A stretch of DNA of 64,000 nucleotides, from positions 1 to 64,000 of the forward strand of contig JAEYWK010000045.1 of NCBI GenBank assembly GCA_023431345.1, in the 5' to 3' direction. This DNA is from Pseudomonadota bacterium. Lineage in GTDB: Bacteria; Myxococcota_A; Polyangia; Polyangiales; Polyangiaceae. The notes beneath the pieces are model-generated. The model had not been told where the DNA came from, did no database searches, and saw only the letters and a list, made by a program, of their open reading frames with translations. Positions 27,243-40,100 of the stretch are shown here, one piece after another; positions within the stretch are counted from its first letter, which is position 1; each line of letters opens with the position of its first letter. The position numbers and the translations under genes are program-made.

Positions 27243-28589
27243 TCAGCGGGATTCGTAGGAGATGCCGAGGCGAGTCATCTTCCGCCAGAGCGTGGTGGGC
27301 GAGATATCGAGCGCCTCGGCGGCTCGCTCACGGCTGCCGTCGGAGGCGCGCAGCGCCATCTCGAGCGCCTCGCGTTCGGCGTCATCGACGATGTCGGCGA
27401 GGGTACGACCGGCAGCGCGGTTCTTCTTCGGCATCTGCGGCAGGATGTCGTCCGCCGTGACGAGGCCGCCCGAGCACAGCGCGACCGATTGCTCGACCAT
27501 GTTCTCTACCTCGCGCACGTTGCCCGGGTAGTCGTACATGATGAGCTTCTCCATCACCCCTTCCGCGAGGCGGGCGTGGGCGTTCATCTTGCGGTTGTAC
27601 TTGTCGAGGAAGAACTCGATCAGCAGCGGGATGTCTTCCCGACGCTCGCGCAGCGGCGGCAAATGGAACCGCGCGACGTTCAGCCGGTAGTACAAGTCCT
27701 GACGGAAGCGCCGCTCTTCGACCGCCTGCGCCAGGTCGACGTTGGTCGCCGCGACGACTCGAATGTCGACCTTGACCGGCTTGTTCTCACCGACGCGCCG
27801 GATTTCACCTTCCTGGATGCTGCGCAGCAGCTTGGCCTGGAAGGCCGGCGTCGTCTCCGCGATCTCGTCGAAGAAGAACGTGCCGCCGTCGGCCTCTTCG
27901 AATAGGCCCTTGCGCGCCGACACCGCGCCCGTAAAAGCGCCGCGCGCGTGCCCGAACAGCTCGCTCTCGAGCAAGGTTTCGCTGATGGCGGCGCAGTTGA
28001 CGGTCACGAACGGGCGATGCGCGCGCTTGCTGTTGGCGTGTACGGCGCGGGCGATCAGCTCCTTGCCCGTGCCGGATTCGCCCGTAATGAGGACGATGGC
28101 GTCGGTCGGAGAAATCTTCACCACCCGCGTGAGCACGTCGCGGATCGACTGCGAGCGGCCGACGATGTTCTCGAGGTGGTAGCGCTCCTTGAATTCGCGC
28201 GCGAAGGCCTGCACCTGCCCTTGCAGCTTGCGGCTCTCCATCGCCTTGCCAACCTTGACGATCAGCTCCTGCTCGGTGAACGGCTTCTGGATGTAGTCGA
28301 ACGCGCCGACGCGCATCGCCTCCACCGCGCTCTCGATCGTGCCGTACGCGGTCATCACGATGACCTCGGTCATCGGCTGCGCCTCCTTGGTCGCGCGCAG
28401 CACCTCGATGCCGTCGTACTCGCCCATGCGCAGATCCGTCAGCACGACGTCGAAGGCGCCCGTCGCCCCGAGCTCGCGCCCCTGCGCGCCGTCCGCGGCT
28501 TCGTCGACTTCGTAGCCTTGCCCACGCAGCATCATGGCGAGCGTGGTGCGCATGTTGCGCTGATCATCGACGACAAGAATCTTACCCAT
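27243..28589 (-). CDS. NtrC-family sigma-54-dependent response regulator
   Basis: 448 aa in three parts. A receiver domain carries D8/D9 and phospho-acceptor D52 in VVLTDLRMGEYDG. A central AAA+ domain (about 140-365) has Walker A GESGTGKE, the sigma-54 contact loop GAFTGA, Walker B GGTFFFDEI and the R-finger region. A Fis-type HTH ends the protein (ALEMALRASDGSRERAAEALDISPTTLWRKMTRLGI). It would activate sigma-54 promoters when phosphorylated. No cognate kinase is adjacent, and the Ser/Thr kinase gene behind it reads the same way with a 190-bp gap. Confidence 0.92.
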   Translation of the reverse strand: MGKILVVDDQRNMRTTLAMMLRGQGYEVDEAADGAQGRELGATGAFDVVLTDLRMGEYDGIEVLRATKEAQPMTEVIVMTAYGTIESAVEAMRVGAFDYIQKPFTEQELIVKVGKAMESRKLQGQVQAFAREFKERYHLENIVGRSQSIRDVLTRVVKISPTDAIVLITGESGTGKELIARAVHANSKRAHRPFVTVNCAAISETLLESELFGHARGAFTGAVSARKGLFEEADGGTFFFDEIAETTPAFQAKLLRSIQEGEIRRVGENKPVKVDIRVVAATNVDLAQAVEERRFRQDLYYRLNVARFHLPPLRERREDIPLLIEFFLDKYNRKMNAHARLAEGVMEKLIMYDYPGNVREVENMVEQSVALCSGGLVTADDILPQMPKKNRAAGRTLADIVDDAEREALEMALRASDGSRERAAEALDISPTTLWRKMTRLGISYESR

Positions 28590-28779
28590 GGCGGACTCGA
28601 CGCAGACCCGAGCTACTTACCACTAGATCGCCTGTCTGGTCGCCGAACGCAATCCCGGAGAATCGGCGGACAGGCAGGCGCCGAAACCGAGATTTCTCAG
28701 CGTTTGCGGCGCGCTCGACTCCTACGCCGGCGGCTCCGGCCGAGCGCGCCCGCGGCTTCGGGGCCCGGAGCCCAGCCCC

Positions 28780-30063
28780 TCAGCGCCTCATGAACAGCAA
28801 GACGAATAGGGCGACCAGTAGGCCGAGCACGCCGATGCCGTAGCCGATCATACTGCCGAGCGTGAGACCACCGAGCTGAGGTTGGCTCAGCTCGCGCCGG
28901 AGCCCCGAGAAGCTCGAGCTCGGTCGGCCCACCGTGCTGGGTGAGGTGATGCTCGAGAGGCCCGAGAGGTTACTGCCCGTCACCGAGCTGATGCCGCTGA
29001 CCGTGATCCGGTCTTTGCCGGTCGGAGTAAAAGCGTGCTCGCCCGACAGCAAATCGCTCGGCGACGTCTGGCCGCTGCCGAGCGCCTTGAGCGCCGCTCG
29101 CACCGCCTTACGGCGCTGCTCGATGCGCTCGCCCAGCACCCGCTTCATCAAGCCCGCGAGCCCACTCTGCGCGACCACGATGCGCTCCGACTTGAGGTAG
29201 GCGCGCAGATCGTCGGCCAGCTCTTGCGCGGTCTGATAGCGCGCGTCGGCGTTGCGCTCGAGCGCCTTGAGCACGATGCGCTCGAGGCCCGGCGGGTACT
29301 TCGGATCGATGCTGCTCGGCTTCGGGATCGGACCGCCGATCACGAGCTTCAGCGTGTCGATGTCGTGCTCGCCGCGGAACAAGCGCCGGCTCGTGGTGAG
29401 CTCGAACAGCACGATCCCGAGCGAGAAGACATCGCTGCGCCGATCGACGGCCTTGCCCAGCGCTTGCTCCGGCGACATGTAGCCGAACTTGCCCTTGAGC
29501 TGCCCCGCGCGCGTCGCCTCGCTGATGCGCCCGACGGCCTTCGCGACGCCGAAATCGACGAGCTTCACCATGCCGTTGGTGCCGATCAGGATGTTGTGCG
29601 GCGATACGTCACGATGAACGACGCCGCGTAGGCTTCCATCCAGGTCTCGCAGCTCGTGCGCGGCGTGCAGGCCGGAGGCCGCGTCGGCGATGATCTTGAC
29701 CGCGAGCTCGGGCGGGATGGCGCGGCGCTTGCCCGCCTCGGCGATGACGGTGTGGAGCGACTCTCCCTCCACCCACTCCATCGACATCCACATCACGCCA
29801 TCGGAGTCACCGACGTCGTAAATCTCGACGATGTTCGGGTGCTTGATGGCGCGCACGAGCCGCACCTCGTCGAGGAACATCGTGACGAACTCCGTCTCGT
29901 CGACGAGCTCGATGAGCATGGCCTTCACGGCGACGAGCCGGTCGTCTTTGGGATCCTTGGCTCGCTCGCGCGCTACCCATACCGTCGCCATGCCCCCGCG
30001 GCCGATCCTGAGCATCAGCTCGTTGTCGCCGAGCTTCGATCCTTGCTTGAGGTCTTCCGTCAT
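28780..30063 (-). CDS. Tail-anchored PknB-type Ser/Thr protein kinase
   Basis: 427 aa. Kinase domain at about 13-275 with Gly-loop IGRGGMATVW, ATP-binding K47, catalytic loop HRDVSPHN (D152, N157) and DFGVAKA (D170). An APE-like GYMSPEQALG and GVVHRDVSPHN are typical of myxobacterial eukaryotic-like kinases. A ~100-residue Ser/Thr-rich linker (about 300-390) leads to a single C-terminal TM helix (MIGYGIGVLGLLVALFVLLF) followed by MRR, so the enzyme is anchored by its tail with no periplasmic sensor. It probably relays an intracellular signal; substrates unknown. Confidence 0.9.
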   Translation of the reverse strand: MTEDLKQGSKLGDNELMLRIGRGGMATVWVARERAKDPKDDRLVAVKAMLIELVDETEFVTMFLDEVRLVRAIKHPNIVEIYDVGDSDGVMWMSMEWVEGESLHTVIAEAGKRRAIPPELAVKIIADAASGLHAAHELRDLDGSLRGVVHRDVSPHNILIGTNGMVKLVDFGVAKAVGRISEATRAGQLKGKFGYMSPEQALGKAVDRRSDVFSLGIVLFELTTSRRLFRGEHDIDTLKLVIGGPIPKPSSIDPKYPPGLERIVLKALERNADARYQTAQELADDLRAYLKSERIVVAQSGLAGLMKRVLGERIEQRRKAVRAALKALGSGQTSPSDLLSGEHAFTPTGKDRITVSGISSVTGSNLSGLSSITSPSTVGRPSSSFSGLRRELSQPQLGGLTLGSMIGYGIGVLGLLVALFVLLFMRR

Positions 30064-30251
30064 CAGGCGGGGGGGTTGCGGTGCCGGAAATGCGCGCGAG
30101 GTGCGCTCGCATCCAGCGGCATTCGCTCAGGCGTTTGTACTACCTGCACACCAACAGGGCCAAGAGGCAACACGGTTCGACCGTCACGCGCGAAACAGCC
30201 CCGAGCCACGCCGGCTTGCGGTATAAGGCCGCCGAACGGAGCCAGAACGCC

Positions 30252-30698
30252 ATGTCGAGTTTGAAAGAGCAGCTAGGATCGGGCGAAAAGCGACAACAGG
30301 TCATCGAGGACGCGATCAAGGTCCTCGACCAAGAGGTCGCCGACAAGGGCGGCATCACCGGGCTCGCCGTGAAGGGCGGCTACAAGGTGGTCCAAGGCGT
30401 CCGGCCCGGCTTCGTGAAAGACGTCGTGACAGGCTTGCTCGACGACTTCCTCGATTCGATGGACCCGCTCTACCAAGAGGCCAAGCAGAAGGGCCGCCCC
30501 GCCGGCGCCTACCTGGTCGAAAACAAGAGCCGCGCCGCCGACAGCCTGCTCGGCGTCACGGATCGCAAGGCCGCGCGCGCCGACGGCATGCTCAAGAAAG
30601 CCTATGAGAAGCTGCGCCCGCTCGCCAAGGGCCAGGTCGAAGCAGCCGCGCCCCGCCTCGGGCAGCTCCTCGAGAAGCACGCCGAGAAGACGGTATAG
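30252..30698 (+). CDS. Conserved hypothetical protein (resembles DUF6918-type)
   Basis: 148 aa from ATG 30252; upstream in-frame starts give no sensible sequence. Cytoplasmic, no TM. The N-terminus (SGEKRQQVIEDAIKVLDQEVADKGGITGLAVKGGYKVVQGVRPGF) resembles, from memory, an actinobacterial family with KR-x-x-V-x-x-D-x-x-x-L-x-x-EV-x-x-K-GG-x-G-x-A-x-K, annotated as DUF6918. The match is tentative. The centre is amphipathic helical and the C-terminus is Lys/Ala-rich. Monocistronic, divergent from the Ser/Thr kinase. Function unknown. Confidence 0.65.
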   Translation: MSSLKEQLGSGEKRQQVIEDAIKVLDQEVADKGGITGLAVKGGYKVVQGVRPGFVKDVVTGLLDDFLDSMDPLYQEAKQKGRPAGAYLVENKSRAADSLLGVTDRKAARADGMLKKAYEKLRPLAKGQVEAAAPRLGQLLEKHAEKTV

Positions 30699-30773
30699 AG
30701 CCCGGCGGCCGGACACCAGCGTGCGGGAAACATCGGGCGCGGGCCTCGATTCCGACATTCCCGACCGGATGAC

Positions 30774-30798
30774 TTGACAACCTCGCCGTTTAGGCGAG
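30774..30798 (+). promoter_or_regulatory. -35-like box with overlapping inverted repeat upstream of korA
   Basis: A consensus TTGACA (30774-30779) is followed after two bases by a perfect 6-bp inverted repeat, CTCGCC-GTTTA-GGCGAG (30782-30798), which would fill the spacer of a promoter and end 24 bases before the korA ATG. No good -10 is seen 17 bases downstream (AGATTT). It may be an operator or a leader hairpin. Confidence 0.35.
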
Positions 30799-30822
30799 AT
30801 TTCCCGTCGAAACGCGCCCTCC

Positions 30823-32691
<1,869 letters not shown>

Positions 32692-32706
32692 GCGCAGGAG
32701 GCCCCC

Positions 32707-33729
<1,023 letters not shown>

Positions 33730-33882
33730 CCCGACTCTTCGAACCCTGAAATCGCCAGGGAGGCGGAGAGGCGGAGAGGCGGGGAGCTGAGCGCCCTCCC
33801 CTCCTCCACGCTGAGAAATCTCGGGCAGACGTGAGCCGGGCCGTTGCATTCAGGGGGCTGCGTTGGTAGGGAGGCGCCCATC

Positions 33883-34023
33883 ATGGGAAGCCCGCAAGAC
33901 CCCCGCACCGCCCGCCGTAAGCGCGAACGCGCCGCCAAGAAGAACGCTCTCTGGGACCAGAAGCGTGCCGCCGAGAACGCCGAGGCAGCCAAGCCGAAGG
34001 CGCCGGCGAAGAAGACGACCTGA
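33883..34023 (+). CDS. 46-aa basic, Lys/Ala-rich small protein
   Basis: Small gene in the korB-clpS gap. The ATG at 33883 has a GGAGG (within AGGGAGGC) about nine bases upstream. The product begins MGSPQDPRTARRKRERAAKK, contains LWDQKRAAENAEAAK, and ends KAPAKKTT. It is strongly basic with a coiled, Ala-rich middle and an H1-like Lys/Ala/Pro tail. It has no TM or signal and could bind nucleic acid or ribosomes. A good ribosome site and biased composition favour a real gene; no homolog can be named. Confidence 0.5.
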   Translation: MGSPQDPRTARRKRERAAKKNALWDQKRAAENAEAAKPKAPAKKTT

Positions 34024-34038
34024 AACAGCTCGACTGAC

Positions 34039-34066
34039 GAAGCTCGCCTGGCGAAGCTCGCCTGGC
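34039..34066. repeat. 14-bp tandem repeat
   Basis: Two exact copies of GAAGCTCGCCTGGC, preceded by a degraded copy from about 34025. Nearby, 34164-34190 contains ACCTGCC, which can pair with either an upstream GGCAG or a downstream GGCAGGT. Otherwise the 34024-34305 gap before clpS shows nothing I can name. Confidence 0.6.
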
Positions 34067-34305
34067 GAAGAAGCGCTGAGGCGGGCGCCGCGTTCGACGC
34101 GCGGCGCGGCCCGCTGCGCCGCCGCGGGCCAAGCGAGGCGCGCACGCCGCGCAACTGCCGAAGTGGGCAGCACCTGCCACGATGGGCAGGTCTCGCCGAG
34201 CCGCTCATTTCGTAGCCCCTTTCGCGCGTTTCCGCCCGCGTTTGCCGCCGCCGGTGCTCCCCCCTCGACATTGCGGGTGAGAGTGCTCAAATTGCCTTCT
34301 CGCGC

Positions 34306-34644
34306 ATGGCAACCGACAGGCCGAAGGTAACGCCCGAAGAAGAGCTGGACGTAGCCACGCGTCCGAAGACCGAGAAGCCACGCAAGTACGTGGTGGTCTT
34401 GCACAACGACGACTACACCACCATGGAGTTCGTGGTGCACGTCCTCGAGAAGTTCTTCCACATGGGCGAGACGGAGGCGACGCGCGTCATGCTGCACGTC
34501 CACCACAAGGGCTACGGCATCGTCGGCACTTTCTCGCGTGACGTCGCGGAGACGAAGGCCGCGCAAGTGACGGCCTACGCCAAAGAACACGGCCATCCCC
34601 TGATGGTCACTGCCGAGCCCGAGGGCTATGGGGGTGAAGCGTGA
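34306..34644 (+). CDS. clpS: ATP-dependent Clp protease adaptor ClpS
   Basis: 112 aa. The N-end-rule adaptor that hands substrates with N-terminal Leu/Phe/Tyr/Trp to ClpAP. It has the conserved core YVVVLHNDDYTTMEFVVHVL and MLHVHHKGYGIVGTFSRDVAETKAAQV. The substrate-pocket residues (N-D-D, M, H) are present. The N-terminal ~25 residues are flexible and charged as usual. Its TGA overlaps the clpA GTG (GTGA), so adaptor and unfoldase are coupled. Confidence 0.95.
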   Translation: MATDRPKVTPEEELDVATRPKTEKPRKYVVVLHNDDYTTMEFVVHVLEKFFHMGETEATRVMLHVHHKGYGIVGTFSRDVAETKAAQVTAYAKEHGHPLMVTAEPEGYGGEA

Positions 34645-36956
34645 AGGTCAGCGCTGAAGTCGAAATTGCCTGCTCGCTGGCGCAGAGCGAAGCCGCGCGC
34701 CGCCGTCACGACCTGATCACGGTCGAGCACCTGCTGTACGCGCTCCTGCATGACGACGCCACTGCACGCGTCGTGCGCGGCGCGGGCGGGAACGTCGACA
34801 AGATCAAGCGCGAGATCGATCGCGTGCTCGAGAGCGAGCTCAACAAGGTCCCGGGGACGGACCCCGTCACCCCCGCGCCGTCGCGCGGCTTTCAGCGGGT
34901 GCTGCAGCGAGCAGCGATCCACGTCCAGTCGAGCGGCAAAGAAGAGCTGAAGGGCTTCAACGTGCTCGTCGCCATCTTCGCCGAGGTCGACTCGCAAGCG
35001 GTCGAGACCCTCACCGCGCTCGGCCTCACCCGCTACGACGTCGTGAGCTACGTCTCGCACGGAGTCGCCAAAGACGGCTCGGACGAGTCCGCGCTGGAGC
35101 CCGCCGGGGGCGACGAGGACGATGAGGACGACGACGGTGATGGCGAGAAGGTCGCGGATCCCCTCAGCAAATTTGCCATCAACTTGAACGAGGCCGCCGC
35201 CGCCGGCCACGTCGAGCCGCTCGTGGGGCGCGACAAGGAGCTGCGCCGTGCCATTCAGGTGCTGTGCCGCCGGCGCAAGAACAACCCCATCTTCGTGGGC
35301 GACGCCGGCGTCGGCAAGACCGCCATCGTCGAAGGTCTGGCCGCGAAGATCGTGGCCGGTGAGGTGCCGAAGCACCTGCTAAACGCCACCATTTACGCGC
35401 TCGACATGGGCGCGCTCGTCGCGGGCACGCGCTTCCGCGGGGATTTCGAGAACCGCATCAAGGCGGTGCTGAAGCAGATCCAAAAGCAAGAGGGCGCCAT
35501 CCTCTTCGTCGACGAGCTGCACACCGTGGTCGGCGCTGGCGCCGCGTCGGGCGGAACGCTCGACGCCGCGAACCTGCTCAAGCCCGCCCTCTCGAACGGC
35601 ACGCTGCGCTGCATCGGCGCGACCACCTTCGAGGAATACCGGAGCCACTTGGAGCGCGACCGCGCGCTCGCCCGGCGCTTCCAAAAGATCGAAGTGCTCG
35701 AGCCCTCGCTCGAGGAGACGAAGCAGATCCTCAACGGTCTGAAGCCGAAATACGAGGAGTTCCACAAGGTTACCTACGCACCGGAGGCCATCGACGCCTG
35801 CGCCGTGCTCTCCGACCGACACTTGCGCGACAAGAAGCAGCCCGACAAGGCCATCGATCTGCTCGACGAATCCGGCGCCGACACCAAGCTGGAGGCCGGT
35901 GACGTCGAAGGCGCCGTCGTCTCCGTGGAGCGAGTGGAGGCGGTGGTCGCGCGCATCGCGCAAATCCCCCCGCGTCAGGTCTCGACCGACGACAAGAGCG
36001 CGCTCAAGAACCTCGACGCCGATCTGCACAAGGTGGTGTTCGGGCAAGATCGAGCCATCACCGAGCTGGTGACCGCCATCAAGCTGTCGCGCGCGGGTCT
36101 CCGGCCCCCCGAGAAGCCAATCGGCTCGTACCTATTCACCGGCCCCACCGGTGTCGGCAAGACCGAAGCCGCCAAGCAGCTAGCGAAGACGCTCGGCATC
36201 GAGCTCATTCGCTTCGACATGAGCGAGTACATGGAGCGTCACACCGTCTCGCGGCTGATCGGCGCCCCTCCAGGCTACGTCGGCTACGATCGCGGCGGCT
36301 TGCTCACGGAGGCGATCGCGAAGACGCCGCACGCGGTGCTGCTCCTCGACGAGATCGAGAAGGCTCACCCCGACGTCTTCAACGTGCTGCTGCAGGTGAT
36401 GGATCACGGCACGCTGACCGACAACAACGGCAAAAAGTCCGACTTCCGCCACGTGATCTTGATCATGACCAGCAACGTGGGCGCCCAAGATCTGCAGCGC
36501 GGCCTGATGGGCTTCGGCAGCCGCGACGAGGCGGGCCGCGACGACCAAGCCCTGCGCAACACCTTCAGCCCCGAGTTCCGCAATCGCCTCGACGCGCGCA
36601 TCTCGTTCGACGCGCTGGCGCCGGAAACGATGTCGCGCGTGGTCGACAAGTTCATCGCCGAGCTCGGCAAGCAGCTGGCGGAGCGCGACGTCACGCTCGA
36701 GCTTTCGACGTCCGCCCGCGAGTACCTGGCGGAGAAGGGCTACGACAAACACAACGGCGCGCGCCCCCTCGGTCGCCTGATTCAAGACGAAGTGAAGAAG
36801 CCACTCGGCGACGAGCTGCTGTTCGGCGCGCTCGAGCACGGCGGCCACGTGCTCGTCGACACCGAGCTCGCCGAGCCGGCGGGCGGCAAGCCGGGCAAGA
36901 AGCTCAGCTTCAGCTTCAAGTCGAAATCAGAGCCCGGGCCGAAGCTCCTCAACTAA
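34641..36956 (+). CDS. clpA: ATP-dependent Clp protease ATP-binding subunit ClpA
   Basis: 771 aa from a GTG overlapping the clpS stop. It has a Clp N-domain (1-~145), a short acidic linker with DEDDEDDDGDGEK, AAA+ domain 1 (Walker A GDAGVGKT, Walker B LFVDELH) and AAA+ domain 2 (Walker A GPTGVGKT, LLLDEIEKAHPDV, sensor-2 GARPLGRLI). There is no long ClpB-type middle coiled coil, which with clpS next door fixes it as ClpA. It unfolds proteins for ClpP; clpP is not in the window. A 153-bp inverted-repeat element follows immediately. Confidence 0.95.
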   Translation: MKVSAEVEIACSLAQSEAARRRHDLITVEHLLYALLHDDATARVVRGAGGNVDKIKREIDRVLESELNKVPGTDPVTPAPSRGFQRVLQRAAIHVQSSGKEELKGFNVLVAIFAEVDSQAVETLTALGLTRYDVVSYVSHGVAKDGSDESALEPAGGDEDDEDDDGDGEKVADPLSKFAINLNEAAAAGHVEPLVGRDKELRRAIQVLCRRRKNNPIFVGDAGVGKTAIVEGLAAKIVAGEVPKHLLNATIYALDMGALVAGTRFRGDFENRIKAVLKQIQKQEGAILFVDELHTVVGAGAASGGTLDAANLLKPALSNGTLRCIGATTFEEYRSHLERDRALARRFQKIEVLEPSLEETKQILNGLKPKYEEFHKVTYAPEAIDACAVLSDRHLRDKKQPDKAIDLLDESGADTKLEAGDVEGAVVSVERVEAVVARIAQIPPRQVSTDDKSALKNLDADLHKVVFGQDRAITELVTAIKLSRAGLRPPEKPIGSYLFTGPTGVGKTEAAKQLAKTLGIELIRFDMSEYMERHTVSRLIGAPPGYVGYDRGGLLTEAIAKTPHAVLLLDEIEKAHPDVFNVLLQVMDHGTLTDNNGKKSDFRHVILIMTSNVGAQDLQRGLMGFGSRDEAGRDDQALRNTFSPEFRNRLDARISFDALAPETMSRVVDKFIAELGKQLAERDVTLELSTSAREYLAEKGYDKHNGARPLGRLIQDEVKKPLGDELLFGALEHGGHVLVDTELAEPAGGKPGKKLSFSFKSKSEPGPKLLN

Positions 36957-37109
36957 GGCCCGCGAATGGCCCAGTCATTCGATGATCGCGGGCGAGGCGC
37001 CTCAATGGCAAGGCGCGACGAAGCCGCATCTTGGAGGGTGTAACTGAGGAGCCACCACACCTGCCGGGCACCGGCCGCGAGGACGACTGACTGGGCCATG
37101 GCGCGGGCC
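36957..37109. repeat. 153-bp element bounded by ~21-bp inverted repeats
   Basis: The left arm at 36957-36977 (GGCCCGCGAATGGCCCAGTC and A) is nearly the reverse complement of 37088-37109. Twelve bases pair exactly, then a one- against two-base bulge, then eight more pairs. The pairing continues inward imperfectly (TCGCGGGC against GGCCGCGA). The ~110-base interior contains GGCGCGACGAAGCCGC and no open frame. It directly abuts the clpA stop and ends 17 bases before the hyu ATG. Likely explanations are a MITE-like repeat, a long terminator-like stem or a structured RNA; copy number in the genome would decide. Confidence 0.55.
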
Positions 37110-37125
37110 TCGAGGTCGGCTCGGC

Positions 37126-40100
37126 ATGGCTGAGCCGCGCCTCCAGTTCTTCGTCGATCGCGGCGGCACCTTCACCGACTGCATCGCCAAAGATCCTCGC
37201 ACGGGTGCGCTCACGGTGGTCAAGGTGCCGACGAGCGACGACGCGCCGCTGGTGGGGATTCGTCGCCTACTCGGCTTGACCGCCGACGCGCCGATCCCGC
37301 CCTGCGAGGTTCGGCTCGGAACCACGCTGGGCACCAACGCCCTGCTCGAGCGCCGCGGAGCGCGCTCGGCGCTCGTCGTCACGCGCGGCTTCGGCGACTT
37401 GCTGCGGCTCGGTGATCAAGCTCGGCCGAGCCTGTTTTCACTGCGTATCGAGACGCCAAGGCCGCTGCCCGAGCTGGTGGTCGAGGTGGACGCTCGCCTC
37501 GACGCTCGGGGCACCGTGCTCGCGCGCGCGGCGTTGCCTCAGCTGAAATCAGAGCTCGCCGCCATACGTGAGCGGGGCATCGACAGCCTCGGCATCTCGA
37601 TCTTGAACGACTACCGCGACGGCGTGCTCGAGGCGGAGCTGGCCCAAGCGGCGCGTGAGCTCGGCTTCGGGCACGTCGTCACCGGTCGTGAGGTGGCGCC
37701 CAGCATCGGCTACCTGGCGCGCACCAGCACCGTCGCCCTCGACGCCTACCTGACGCCGCTGCTGCAGCGCTACCTCGCTGAGCTACGGGCCGCCCTACCC
37801 GGGTCTCGCCTGCTGCTCATGCAGTCGAGCGGCGGCCTGTGCGACGCCGAGCGCTTCCGCGGAGCCGCCTCCGTGCTCTCCGGGCCGGCCGGAGGCGCGG
37901 AGGCCTGCGCCGCCGTCGCGCGCGCGGCGACGAGCTCCCACGCGGTCGGCTTCGACATGGGGGGCACCTCGACCGACGTCGCGCACATCCGTGCTGGCGC
38001 TCGCGCGGAGCGTGACGCGGAGCGCGAGGTCGCTGGCGTGCGTATCGCTTCTCCCATGGTCGCGGTGCACACGGTGGCGGCGGGTGGCGGCTCGATCTGT
38101 CGTTGGGATGGCGAGCGGCTGCGGGTCGGGCCCGAGAGCGTCGGCGCCGTGCCAGGGCCGCTCTGCTACGGGCATCCAGAGGCCCGCGAGCTGTCGCTCA
38201 GCGACGTCAACCTCGCGCTCGGCCGCTTGCTCGCCGATCGCTTCCCGTTGCCGCTCGACGAGCAGCGAGCCCTCACCCACCTCTCTCGGCTCGCCGCGCA
38301 GCTCCGCGCGTCGGGGCATCACTACGCGCCGCTCGACGTCGCGGAGGGCTTCTTCCGAATCGCCAACGCGAACATGGCGCAAGCGATTCGCGAGGCGACG
38401 GTCGCCCGCGGTTACGACCTGCGCGAGCACGCGCTGATCGCGATCGGAGGCGCCGCGGGTCAGCATGCGTGCGCGCTCGCGCGCGAGCTAGGCATCGGCG
38501 AGGTGCTGTTTCATCCGCAAGCAGGCGTCCTGTCGGCGTGGGGTATCGGCATCTCGGGGCTGACTTGGGACGGCCGTCACGATGCCGCGGGGGCCCCGCT
38601 CACGGCGGAAACGCTGGAAGCTCTCGCGCCCCGCATCGAGCGACTGCGAGCAGAAGGCGTCCGCTCGCTCGAGCGCGACGGCGCGAGCGGCGACGAGCTC
38701 GAGGTGACGGCGGCGCTCGGCGTGCGCTACTCCGGCACCGAGACCGCCCTTTCCGTCGAGCTGCCAGCCTCCGTCGCGGCGGTGCGTGCGCGCTTCGAGG
38801 CGCAATTCGAGCAGCTGTTCGGCTACACGCACGAGGGGCGCGCCCTCGAGATCGCCGATGTGCGGGTGAGCGTGCAGGAGGCGGCGCGGGAATTCGCGGC
38901 GGGCGCGGCGCGCTCCTCCGACGCCGCCTTCGTGCCCGAGCGAGCGCCGGCGGCGCTGCGCCAGGGTCGTCTGTATCGCGCCGGAGCGTGGCTCGAGGAG
39001 GTCCCGGTGCTGGCGCGCGAGGACCTGGTCCCGGGCATGGTGGTGCGAGGGCCCGCCATCGTCGCGGAGCCGACGGGCACGATCGTGATCGAGCCCGGAT
39101 TTCGACTGAGCGCCGAGACGAGCGGGCTGCTGCGGCTCGTCGTTACCGAGACCAATGACGCGCCTGCCGAGGCGCGCGCACGCTCGGCCCAGGCGGACCC
39201 GGTGCTGCTCGAGATCTACGCCAATCGCTTCATGTCGATCGCCGAGCAGATGGGGCGGACGCTGCGCCAAACCGCGATGAGCGTGAACATCCGCGAGCGG
39301 CTCGACTTCTCGTGCGCCGTGTTCGACGCCGCGGGGGGGCTGATCGCCAACGCGCCGCACATCCCCGTGCACCTCGGCGCCATGAGCGAATCGGTCAAAG
39401 CGGTGCTCGCCGCGCACCCCCAGCTCGAGCCTGGCGACGTCTTCGCGACCAACGACCCCAACCTCGGTGGCTCCCATCTACCCGATGTCACCGTCATCGC
39501 TCCGGTGCACGACGAGCACGGCACGCTCCGCTTCTTCTCCGCCGCCCGCGGACATCACGCCGACGTGGGCGGCATCGCGCCCGGCTCGATGCCCGCTTTT
39601 TCTCGCACTTTGGCGGAGGAAGGCGTCGTGTTCAGCGCCGCGCGAGTCGGTCGCGCCGGCACGCTCGACACCGAGCTGCTGCGGCGTTCGTTCCTCGCGC
39701 CGCCGCTGCCCGCCCGCCGGTTCTCGGAGAACCTGGCGGACCTATCGGCGCAGCTCGCGGCCGTGCGCACCGGCGCGAGCCTGCTCCTCGAGCTGACGCG
39801 GCAGCGCGGCGTCGGCGAGGTCGAGCGCTACATGGGCTTCGTACAAGACAACGCCGCGAGCGAGGTGCTGCGGGCCCTCACCACGCTCCAACCCGGTCGC
39901 CACGTCTTTCGCGACGCGCTCGATGACGGCACGCCGCTCGTGGTCAGCCTCGACGCCTCGCCAAGCGCTTTGGTCGTGGACTTCACGGGCACGGGGGGGG
40001 AGCACTCGGGCAACCTCAACGCCCCGCGGGCCGTGACCCTCGCCTGCGTGCTCTACTTCCTGCGCGTGCTCGTTGGTAAGCCGATTCCGCTCAATAGCGG

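Noticed and set aside
33850..34596. 248-codon minus-strand frame over the korB-clpS gap
   Set aside because: It runs antisense through clpS and the 46-aa gene and has no family features.
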